This document shows positions 13,311-18,940 of a stretch of 18,940 nucleotides of DNA, piece by piece (within the stretch, counting starts at the first letter, position 1; every line of letters begins with the position of its first letter). A program made the translations under genes and the position numbers. Source of the DNA: DASPJL01 sp035628645 (GTDB lineage Bacteria > Bacteroidota > Bacteroidia > Cytophagales > Cyclobacteriaceae); contig DASPJL010000079.1 in assembly GCA_035628645.1 (NCBI GenBank), positions 1 to 18,940 on the forward strand. The letters run 5' to 3'. The notes beneath the pieces are model-generated. The model ran no database searches, was not told the origin of the DNA, and worked only from the letters and a program-made list of their open reading frames with translations.

Positions 13311-14120
13311 TTAGGAGTAATCTCTCGCATCTCTTTCCACCAAAGCTTTAACGGCTTTGTGGTAACATTTTACTAACTCTTTAAAGGTTTCTTCATTGCC
13401 GCCTTTGTCAGGATGATGTTCCATACTTAATTTTCTAAACCAGTATTTTACCTGGCTTAGGTTTGCATTCCAGTCAAGTCCAAAAATTTTTAAGTAACCG
13501 GGTATTTTCCTGAATTTATCCCACTGTTCCTTCTTTTCCTGGGTACAAAATATCCTGCCCTTCGACTTTGATTCTCCGGTATTGTCCAGTTCTCTTTTGC
13601 TGAGCTTAAAGGTAGGCGAATTTACATCCGCTATAAATTTATCGGTATACCTTTCACAAAAAACAACTACTTCAGTATTTGTAATTCTTTTGATCTGATA
13701 CTTGGAAGCACCGTATTTTTCAAATACAAACTCAAGTCTTGCTGTTTCCGAAAACACGTCTTCTCCTTGAGTTCTGATGGCATCCTCCAACCGTTGTTCC
13801 ACATATTCCTGCCAGGCAAAGTTTGAATTAAGGCACAGCGCTCTTTTATTTTTGAGGGATAACAAAACGGCTTTTTCAGCATCTTCAAATGACGCACATT
13901 CGCCGAAAGCATGTGGCCGTTTATTGGCATAAGCTATTACCCAAAAAACCCTATGGTCATTGACGGCACAGGCAGACACAAAGGTGTTATACTCCAGTCC
14001 GCTTCCATCCGGGTTGACCAGGACTTCCTCATAAATCGGCTTTTTTTTCGAACTTTTAGAGAAGGTTTTCGGGGCTGCTTTTCTATCCTGGAAGATCGTA
14101 TTTTGTTTGTTCAATATCAC
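13311..14120 (-). CDS. J-domain (DnaJ-like) protein with unassigned N-terminal region
   Basis: Encodes 269 residues from a GTG at 14120 (a TTG two codons later is an alternative). The C-terminal 60 residues form a J domain: YLKIFGLDWNANLSQVKYWF, RKLSMEH, the HPD motif at 236-238, KGG and a final helix (FKELVKCYHKAV). J domains stimulate Hsp70 ATPase, so a DnaK co-chaperone role is expected. Unlike DnaJ or CbpA, the J domain is C-terminal and there are no Gly/Phe, zinc-finger or client-binding domains. Residues 1-205 contain a basic head (PKTFSKSSKKK) and an alpha/beta region I do not recognise (VNDHRVFWVIAYANKRPHAF onward). No signal or membrane span is seen, so it is cytosolic. The N-terminal region probably chooses the client (inference). 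Confidence 0.78.
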   Translation of the reverse strand: MILNKQNTIFQDRKAAPKTFSKSSKKKPIYEEVLVNPDGSGLEYNTFVSACAVNDHRVFWVIAYANKRPHAFGECASFEDAEKAVLLSLKNKRALCLNSNFAWQEYVEQRLEDAIRTQGEDVFSETARLEFVFEKYGASKYQIKRITNTEVVVFCERYTDKFIADVNSPTFKLSKRELDNTGESKSKGRIFCTQEKKEQWDKFRKIPGYLKIFGLDWNANLSQVKYWFRKLSMEHHPDKGGNEETFKELVKCYHKAVKALVERDARDYS

Positions 14121-14274
14121 AAAAAAGAATTGTTATTTGGTTAAAATTACTAAGTAAAACACAGGAATGATAATAGAAATTTCAAAGGTGGCTAAATAGA
14201 ATGTTTAAATTCTCAAGTTTCAAAGTTGATACGTCTCAGAAAAGCGCTTATTTTTAATCTTAAATTTCTAATAT

Positions 14275-14661
14275 ATGTCGTCAGCTCTCCTTGGACTCCG
14301 CACCTGTATTTATAAGGTAAGTGATATTAAAAAAGCCACCGAATGGTATTCGTCCATACTGGAACAGGCGCCTTATTTTGAAGAACCTTTTTATGTAGGT
14401 TTTAATGTGGCAGGATACGAACTCGGTTTGCAACCGCAAAATGATGACAATATTAATAAGCCTGAAAGCGTAGGTACTTACTGGGGTGTGGAAGATGTGG
14501 AAGCCTGGTTTAAAAAACTTATTAATGCAGGCGCTCGACAAAATGAGGAGCCTACAGATGTGGGTGGTGGTATTGTGGTGGCTTCTGTTAAAGACCCCTG
14601 GGGCAACGTTTTTGGTCTTATTTATAACCCTCACTTTCACATCCCTCCTACGCTTCATTAA
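14275..14661 (+). CDS. VOC (glyoxalase/bleomycin-resistance-like) family protein
   Basis: Encodes 128 residues of one vicinal-oxygen-chelate module pair. Landmarks: RTCIYKVSDIKKATEWYSSIL, the YELGLQP strand, GTYWGVEDVEAWFKKLINAG and DPWGNVFGLIYNPHF. The family includes glyoxalases, dioxygenases and drug-binding proteins; such short members are often of unknown function. I cannot place the metal ligands with confidence, so the enzymatic class is not called. The ATG at 14275 follows AT-rich sequence without a Shine-Dalgarno. The gene is divergent from the J-domain gene, with about 155 bases between starts, and no regulator is next to it. Confidence 0.85.
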   Translation: MSSALLGLRTCIYKVSDIKKATEWYSSILEQAPYFEEPFYVGFNVAGYELGLQPQNDDNINKPESVGTYWGVEDVEAWFKKLINAGARQNEEPTDVGGGIVVASVKDPWGNVFGLIYNPHFHIPPTLH

Positions 14662-14861
14662 ACTTCTACCTAATAATTCCCAATTGCACAATTGTCCTTC
14701 GCGATTTTCAAAAAAGAATCAATTTGTGGACTTTTATTCCCATTCCGAGATGCTAAAAATTACAGCTCTTCAAATGAAGTTCTAATTCTCAATGATTTAC
14801 AAATTCCCCTTGCTTCTGGCATTTATTTAGAGTCTGCGTAAATAAATAAAAGATTATAAAA

Positions 14862-15065
14862 ATGGCAGATATTAAAATCAAACCTGAAACATGTTCCAAC
14901 TGTTTTGCCACCCTCTCTATCGGTCAGGCAAATTGCACGGCCAACATCTTTGGCGCTCCTGTATGCGTAAAATGTGCTTCGGGTTATAGCAAATTCGACA
15001 GCGTTTTCTTAAAGAAGAAAAGAAGGGAGATTTTAGCTCCTAAAAGCCTGGAAATAATCTATTAA
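14862..15065 (+). CDS. 67-residue Cys-rich zinc-binding-like protein
   Basis: Encodes 67 residues. C11-S-N-C14 and C35-V-K-C38 form two CxxC knuckles 20 residues apart, with an extra C25 between them, the spacing of a small zinc ribbon. The tail is basic (LKKKRREILAPKSL), so nucleic-acid binding is possible but unproven. There is no signal peptide. I do not recognise the family. The gene is followed by a terminator at 15114-15162 and lies 177 bases upstream of the Gre-like gene, so it is probably its own transcript. The compact Cys pattern supports a real protein despite the short length. Confidence 0.65.
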   Translation: MADIKIKPETCSNCFATLSIGQANCTANIFGAPVCVKCASGYSKFDSVFLKKKRREILAPKSLEIIY

Positions 15066-15113
15066 TATTCTAAAAAATCTATTTCAAAAAATATTCTTTA
15101 AGCATTTAGAAAG

Positions 15114-15170
15114 TGAAGGAACCCTAAGAAGAGCAGCGATCTGCTGTTTCTATGTTCCTTCATTTTATTT
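15114..15170 (+). terminator. Intrinsic terminator after the Cys-rich gene
   Basis: TGAAGGAAC (15114-15122) pairs with GTTCCTTCA (15154-15162), enclosing an inner AGCAG-CGAT-CTGCT hairpin, and is followed by TTTTATTTTG. The two-storey stem with a T-rich tail is a convincing plus-strand terminator. Confidence 0.75.
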
Positions 15171-15242
15171 TGTCCTGGAAATAAAGCCTTCCTAATTCAT
15201 AAGATATTTTAATATTTGCTTTTCTAAATAACCAAAAAGCAA

Positions 15243-15701
15243 ATGGTCTCCATTTCATTTAAAGCGCAACTGTACAAATTATGCCTGGAGCAACAACTTA
15301 AAAAAGTTGAAACGGCAAAAAATGCAATGGATGATGCGCAGGAGTCTGCCAACAGCGAAGAAAGAAGTACGGCAGGAGATAAATACGATACTTCCAGGGC
15401 AATGAGCCAGAATGTAAGGGATATGAATGCCAGGCAATTGCAGGATGCTTTGAAAGAGCTGGCTATTTTACAACAAATAAATATAGAAACGAAAAATGCT
15501 GCGGTAAAAGCAGGAAGTGTGGTGATGACTTCTACAGGAAATTACTTTATTGCGGTAAGTGCGGGAGAATTAAAGTTGGATGATAAAACGTTTTTTGCCA
15601 TTTCTCCTGCTTCTCCTTTGGGTCAGGTATTGATAAATAAAAAAGCTGGAGAAAAGATTACTTTCAGAGAAAAGACTATAGCAATTAAAGAAATACTATA
15701 A
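15243..15701 (+). CDS. GreA/GreB-like transcription-cleavage-factor family protein
   Basis: Encodes 152 residues. The N-terminal half is a coiled coil, with an STAGDKYDTSRAM segment at the position of the GreA tip motif (GDLxENAEY); acidic D46 and D49 occupy the places of the catalytic acidic residues. The C-terminal half (about 88-152) is the FKBP-like Gre domain: GSVVMTSTGNYFIAV, FFAISPASPLGQVL and KAGEKITF. Gre factors enter the RNA polymerase secondary channel and stimulate cleavage of backtracked RNA. Orphan short Gre-like proteins are common in Bacteroidota and are often misnamed '3-oxoacyl-ACP synthase'. It may act on polymerase without being the housekeeping GreA (inference). The start ATG at 15243 is the first in frame; there is no visible Shine-Dalgarno. 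Confidence 0.8.
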   Translation: MVSISFKAQLYKLCLEQQLKKVETAKNAMDDAQESANSEERSTAGDKYDTSRAMSQNVRDMNARQLQDALKELAILQQINIETKNAAVKAGSVVMTSTGNYFIAVSAGELKLDDKTFFAISPASPLGQVLINKKAGEKITFREKTIAIKEIL

Positions 15702-16109
15702 TTACCCTTTGAAGTGCCCTTCGTACGTCATTTTATGTAGAAAAATTACAGGACTTACCCCAACAGGTTTTTCAAATTGGGATAAAATTAAAACCCTTTT
15801 GGCTTACCGCAGCAAATCATTTTTTTATTTATTGAGAATAAAGCGCTGGTTTTAAATCACTAAGGAATATACATGCATATAGTAACAGCGTTTTATCAGG
15901 ATAGTGAAACGTCGAGAAACAGCGCGTTTCATTATAAAAACAACTTCCTCCCGCTGGTTTTCCTAAAATAGCACTGCTACTTACCTACTTTCCAATAAAG
16001 GGAATGATTGTAAAATGACATTTCTGATAACTGTCTGAAAAACACCTTAAATAGAATTAAGTATGCTTTTGGTTAGGGCAATACCGATTAAAATATATTT
16101 TAACTCTAA
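15702..16109. other. Spacer between Gre-like and YfiR-like genes
   Basis: These 408 bases contain no recognised gene. Two things stand out: a 7-bp hairpin (TGAAACG 15905-15911 with CGTTTCA 15925-15931) and a 32-codon frame (15873-15971) starting MHIVTAFYQDSE with an AAGGA seven bases upstream. The frame overlaps the hairpin and is not supported by any family recognition. The last 100 bases are AT-rich leader for the next gene. Confidence 0.5.
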
Positions 16110-16631
16110 ATGGTCAAACTCAGCTTTATCAATTTGAAATTAATCGGGGTGCTTTGCATAGCTTTCCTTTTGTCGTATCAGCATTCAAATGCTCAAATCA
16201 CTACATATAAAGGACAGGCTTTATTTATTTACAATTTTACCAAACACATAAAATGGCCCTCTCCACCTATAGAATATACTATTGGAGTATATGGAAATTC
16301 GGGTTTATACAACGAACTTAATACAAGTTTGAAAGGAAAGCAGATAAATGGAAGCGCTTTCCAAATTAAATCTATCGCATCTCTTTCGGAAGCTAGCCAG
16401 TGTCAAATAATCTATTTGCCTTCTTCGTCCTCCCATAATCTTAAAGCCTTGATTTCCAAAGTAGAAAAGCAAGGCGTGTTAGTCATCACCGAAAATGATT
16501 TAATTGAAGAGGGCGCAGGAATCAGCTTTTTGTTGATAGATGACAAAATCAGGTTTAAAATAAATCAAGCGGTTCTTTCCGGTCAAGGCTTACAAGTAAG
16601 TTCAGGGTTGATAAGCCTTGCAGCCAAATAA
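16110..16631 (+). CDS. YfiR-family (DUF4154) periplasmic protein
   Basis: Encodes 173 residues with a signal peptide (1-28, cut after SNA). The mature chain has the YfiR/DUF4154 pattern: KGQALFIYNFTKHIKWP near the N-terminus, YTIGVYGNSGLYNEL, a QCQIIYLPSS strand, GVLVITENDLIEEGAGISF and a C-terminal FKINQAVLSGQGLQVSSGLISLA. In Pseudomonas, YfiR is a periplasmic repressor of a diguanylate cyclase; Bacteroidota homologues often sit near sensor kinases or TonB receptors and their role is not established. No partner cyclase or kinase is next to it here. A terminator follows at 16713-16742, so it is likely monocistronic. Confidence 0.85.
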   Translation: MVKLSFINLKLIGVLCIAFLLSYQHSNAQITTYKGQALFIYNFTKHIKWPSPPIEYTIGVYGNSGLYNELNTSLKGKQINGSAFQIKSIASLSEASQCQIIYLPSSSSHNLKALISKVEKQGVLVITENDLIEEGAGISFLLIDDKIRFKINQAVLSGQGLQVSSGLISLAAK

Positions 16632-16712
16632 TTAAATAATTGAGTAGAAGACTTTCAGGTCTGCACTCAGGAAAAAGAATAATACTAGTTGTAATTTATT
16701 TTAAATATAAAA

Positions 16713-16742
16713 ATGCCGGATTTTTTCCGGCATCTTTATTTT
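16713..16742 (+). terminator. Intrinsic terminator after the YfiR-like gene
   Basis: ATGCCGGA (16713-16720) pairs with TCCGGCAT (16726-16733) over a five-T loop, followed by CTTTATTTT on the plus strand. It lies 81 bases past the YfiR-like stop. It is a clean terminator and could also slow minus-strand readthrough from the PorP-like gene. Confidence 0.8.
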
Positions 16743-16760
16743 GGGGGAACCAGAACATTC

Positions 16761-16958
16761 AACCACATGGGGACGAAGAAATTACGGAGGAAATGGAGGG
16801 TTTTAATGTTGATTGATCTACAAAAAGTTTACCCGGTTTTAGCTTTTGGAGGGGTTTAGAACCCTCCAAAAGGGGGTGAGTTATATTTTAACCCTGATCA
16901 TTCCTTCAAAAAACTTATAGTCGGAAGATGTTTCTGGGCGATGACTTTGGCGTGAATA
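16761..16958. repeat. 198-bp direct repeat covering a PorP-like 3' end and trailer, copy A
   Basis: This block matches 17839-18036 nearly base for base, with only scattered substitutions and small compensating indels. It covers the last 26 codons of the gene at 16881 and about 120 bases of trailer, including a perfect 11-bp hairpin (16843-16853 with 16862-16872) and an ACGGAGGAAATGGAGGG motif. Confidence 0.85.
16843..16872. terminator. Trailer hairpin A of the PorP-like gene
   Basis: CTTTTGGAGGG (16843-16853) pairs perfectly with CCCTCCAAAAG (16862-16872), loop GTTTAGAA, nine bases past the stop on the minus strand. There is no strong T tract on either side, so it may be an RNA-stabilising or repeat-borne hairpin rather than a classical terminator. 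Confidence 0.5.
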
Positions 16959-17822
16959 AAACAAGGCTATTAATTCAACCCTGTTAACAATACTAACACC
17001 TCCATTTATACTAAAATCATAATATTCTGAATGGTGTAAAGACTTTGAAAAAGTACCACCGACCAGGATGAGATTTTTAATCACCAGATTATTATTTAAA
17101 AAAAGGTAAGCGTAATCTTCATTTTTAATCAAGGCAATAGAAGGATCTATTTTAATGACAGGCAGATTTATTTTTTTGCCGATAAGAAGCATAAATAATC
17201 TGTCTGAAAATTCATCTCCATAAGTCACATTATCTACAACTGCATTACTTTCATATTCATGTTTAAAAACATTACTCAAGGATATTCCGGCATAAAAACC
17301 AAAGGAATTGAAATACATACCCACATCCAGGTCTGCTTTTGATTGAGTTTCTTTTTCAGGATAAGCAACTAAGGGATCAATCGGATTTCCAAATGAATCC
17401 ATTTGATCACCAAATATTATGTCAGAAAACTTAATTACATGCCGGCTTATAGTAGGCCTTACTCCTATCCTAAAGACTGAGCTTGGAGAAAGATTTATTT
17501 TATAATTATAACTCAACCCCATCTTTTTAGTCGAGTAAACACCTATCTTGTCGGTTACAATCATTGCCCCAATCCCGCTATTTATGGATTTGATATTTCC
17601 TTCATAACTTATTAATCCTGTATAAGGATTTCCTTTTTCAAATAGTTTGTCATCCATAAAATATTGTCCCTGTACTGCAACTATATGTTTGTTTTCGGCA
17701 CCTGCTACTGCCGGATTAAATAAGGCCTGATTATAAGAATAAAGATGAAACTGAGATATACTTTGTCCTTTTAATAGCTGAATTGTAAAAAGGAATAGAA
17801 AAAATAATGTTGTTCTTTTCAT
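16881..17822 (-). CDS. PorP/SprF-family type IX secretion outer-membrane protein, copy A
   Basis: ATG at 17822 gives 313 residues with a signal peptide ending about LLKGQ (1-20). The frame is also open upstream to 17948, but that extension is built from the trailer hairpin of the next gene and would bury the signal peptide, so it is rejected. Landmarks of PorP/SprF proteins: SQFHLYSYNQALFNPAVAGAENKH near the N-terminus, INSGIGAMIV, LSYNYKINLSPSSVFRIGVRP, a SKADLDVGMYFNSFGFYAGIS strand and a C-terminal beta-signal MIRVKI. Family members are beta-barrel-like outer-membrane proteins that serve type IX secretion or help export particular cargo. It is the downstream member of a tandem pair, 136 bases after the partner's stop. 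Its last 26 codons are nearly identical to the partner's, whereas the bodies have diverged. Confidence 0.87.
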   Translation of the reverse strand: MKRTTLFFLFLFTIQLLKGQSISQFHLYSYNQALFNPAVAGAENKHIVAVQGQYFMDDKLFEKGNPYTGLISYEGNIKSINSGIGAMIVTDKIGVYSTKKMGLSYNYKINLSPSSVFRIGVRPTISRHVIKFSDIIFGDQMDSFGNPIDPLVAYPEKETQSKADLDVGMYFNSFGFYAGISLSNVFKHEYESNAVVDNVTYGDEFSDRLFMLLIGKKINLPVIKIDPSIALIKNEDYAYLFLNNNLVIKNLILVGGTFSKSLHHSEYYDFSINGGVSIVNRVELIALFYSRQSHRPETSSDYKFFEGMIRVKI

Positions 17823-17838
17823 TGAAACCAAATTGTTT

Positions 17839-18036
17839 AACCACAGGGGACACGAAAAAATTACGGAGGAAATGGAGGGTTTTAATGTTGATTGATCTAA
17901 AAAAAGTTTACCCGGTTTTAGCTTTTGGAGGGGTTTAAAACCCTCCAAAAGGGGTGAGTTATATTTTAACCCTGATCATTCCTTCAAAAAACTTATAGTC
18001 GGAAGATGTTTCTGGGCGATGACGTTGACGTGAATA
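17839..18036. repeat. 198-bp direct repeat covering a PorP-like 3' end and trailer, copy B
   Basis: This is the partner of the block at 16761-16958. Its left edge stops 17 bases short of the start codon of copy A's gene, so the repeat fills nearly the whole 136-base gap between the two genes. It contains CTTTTGGAGGG (17922-17932) paired with CCCTCCAAAAG (17941-17951), the same stem as in copy A. Confidence 0.85.
17922..17951. terminator. Trailer hairpin B of the PorP-like gene
   Basis: Perfect 11-bp stem, loop GTTTAAAA, eight bases past the stop at 17959 and located between the two PorP-like genes. It could end or attenuate the upstream transcript before the second gene. The lack of a T tract leaves partial readthrough possible. 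Confidence 0.45.
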
Positions 18037-18840
18037 GACATGCGCAATTAAATCCACCTTGCCTACAATACTCATTCCTACATTTGCGGATAGATTATAA
18101 CCTTCGGAATCCAGTGATTGTCCATAAGTGCCCCCAAACATGAACATCTTTGCCAATACAAAATTGCTGTTTAAGTATAGGACAGAAAAATCATCATGTG
18201 TCACATAAGCCAACGATGGATCTATTGATATCACCGGTGTGTTGATTTTCTTTCCAACCACTACAGATAACAATTGATCAGAATAAAAATCATTACTTTC
18301 AAAAACGCCGAATTCGTGTTTATGCTTTAGAATGTTATTCATAGATGCCCCTACGTAAAATCCAAAAGTATTGAAATACAATCCTAAATCCAGGTCTGTT
18401 TTAGTACTTGATTCCTTTTCCTCATCCAGTGCAAAATCAAAACTAACCGTGTGTCGGGTAAAAGTAGGTCTTACTCCCACCCTTAAAGAAGTACTTGGCG
18501 CAAATTCAATTTTGTAGTTATAACTTACTCCTGCCTTCATTGTATTTATCCCCTCGGAACCAGTTCTGACAACAAATGCTCCAATACCACTATTAATGGG
18601 AGAAAAATTTCCTTCATAAGAGAGGAGACCATTATAGTCAAATTTCAGATCGTCTGTAATCTCGGTGTCTACGCCCAGTTGTCCTTGTGCAGCAATAATG
18701 TGCTTTTTATCAGCGCCAGCGGCCGCCGGGTTAAAGAGGGCATAATTATAAGAGTACAAATTAAAATGCGGAATGCTTTGTCCTTTTAATAACATAGTTA
18801 CAAATAGGAACATAATTAGTAAAAATGATCTTTTTCTCAT
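17959..18840 (-). CDS. PorP/SprF-family type IX secretion outer-membrane protein, copy B
   Basis: ATG at 18840 gives 293 residues with a signal peptide (MRKRSFLLIMFLFVTMLLKG). An upstream in-frame extension to 18930 lacks signal-peptide logic and is rejected. The PorP/SprF pattern is clear: HFNLYSYNYALFNPAAAGADKKH, INSGIGAFVV, SYNYKIEFAPSTSLRVGVRP, TKTDLDLGLYFNTFGFYVGA and a C-terminal MIRVKI beta-signal. It is shorter than its downstream partner, mainly in the loop after the RVGVRP strand (about residues 120-145). By family it is an outer-membrane component linked to T9SS; whether it serves the core machine or a specific cargo cannot be told here. PorP/SprF genes are often next to a large cargo gene, which could lie to the right of the window (inference). 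Confidence 0.87.
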   Translation of the reverse strand: MRKRSFLLIMFLFVTMLLKGQSIPHFNLYSYNYALFNPAAAGADKKHIIAAQGQLGVDTEITDDLKFDYNGLLSYEGNFSPINSGIGAFVVRTGSEGINTMKAGVSYNYKIEFAPSTSLRVGVRPTFTRHTVSFDFALDEEKESSTKTDLDLGLYFNTFGFYVGASMNNILKHKHEFGVFESNDFYSDQLLSVVVGKKINTPVISIDPSLAYVTHDDFSVLYLNSNFVLAKMFMFGGTYGQSLDSEGYNLSANVGMSIVGKVDLIAHVYSRQRHRPETSSDYKFFEGMIRVKI

Positions 18841-18940
18841 GTCTAGTTTTAGTAAAACCACAAATTGAAGGAAATAAACTTCAAAAACCAGCGCATTGTA
18901 AGCCTGCTTCTTACGTGGGAAAAAGGACAAATGAAGCTGT

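Noticed and set aside
14281..14691. 136-residue minus-strand frame over the VOC gene
   Set aside because: Antisense to a clearly recognised VOC protein; no motif and an unlikely amino-acid composition.
17823..17948. 42-residue N-terminal extension of PorP-like copy A
   Set aside because: The extension is translated from the trailer hairpin and repeat of the upstream gene and would hide a clear signal peptide starting at 17822.
18841..18930. 30-residue N-terminal extension of PorP-like copy B
   Set aside because: A normal signal peptide begins at the ATG at 18840; the extension has no export logic and no counterpart in copy A.

Overview
The window looks like a chromosomal segment of a moderately AT-rich Bacteroidota, probably Chitinophagales, Cytophagales or Sphingobacteriales (inference). 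The evidence is a very large secreted protein ending in a type IX secretion (T9SS) sorting domain with a YPNP motif, two PorP/SprF-type outer-membrane proteins, a short Gre-like protein of the Bacteroidota kind, starts that mostly lack Shine-Dalgarno sequences, and small palindromic intergenic repeats of a style common in this phylum. No tRNA, rRNA, CRISPR array, intact insertion sequence or phage gene was found.

Layout, left to right. (1) 1-757: the 3' end of a START-like lipid-binding protein (+), a small palindromic repeat and a 44-residue membrane microprotein (-). (2) 757-2973 (-): a 495-residue rhomboid protease with an extra N-terminal domain, then a zinc-ribbon protein. (3) 2974-3611: a long non-coding stretch with crossing hairpins and a composite inverted element. 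(4) 3612-4400 (+): a protein made of two SpoIIAA-like domains. (5) 4401-4845: convergent spacer with an 11-bp periodic array of nine units in phase. (6) 4846-9073 (-): an exported TIM-barrel amidohydrolase and a 1030-residue GxGYxYP protein with discoidin-like, CBM6-like and T9SS sorting domains. (7) 9074-9607: spacer with a palindrome, the decayed 3' end of a short-chain dehydrogenase gene and a strong terminator. (8) 9608-10688 (-): two tandem SRPBCC/AHSA1 paralogues, divergent from a GlxA-type AraC regulator (10914-11897, +). (9) 12031-14661: an AT-rich lipoprotein (+), a Nudix hydrolase and a C-terminal J-domain protein (both -), and a VOC protein (+). (10) 14862-16631 (+): a Cys-rich mini-protein, a GreA-like factor and a YfiR-family periplasmic protein. 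(11) 16761-18840 (-): two tandem PorP/SprF paralogues with nearly identical 3' ends and trailers.

Most genes are single units separated by hairpins and strand changes, not one operon. Functional links visible in the window are the T9SS theme (sorting-tagged cargo plus PorP/SprF proteins), a possible regulator-target pairing of the GlxA-type gene with the two SRPBCC genes, and possible pairing of the amidohydrolase with the GxGYxYP protein. The signals most worth a second look are the PorP/SprF pair sharing a 198-bp 3' block, the 11-bp array, the repeated palindrome shared by 235-258 and 5816-5839, the composite inverted element at 3349-3478 and the dehydrogenase remnant. No clearly new multi-gene system was identified; the anomalies are mainly in intergenic DNA and gene duplication.
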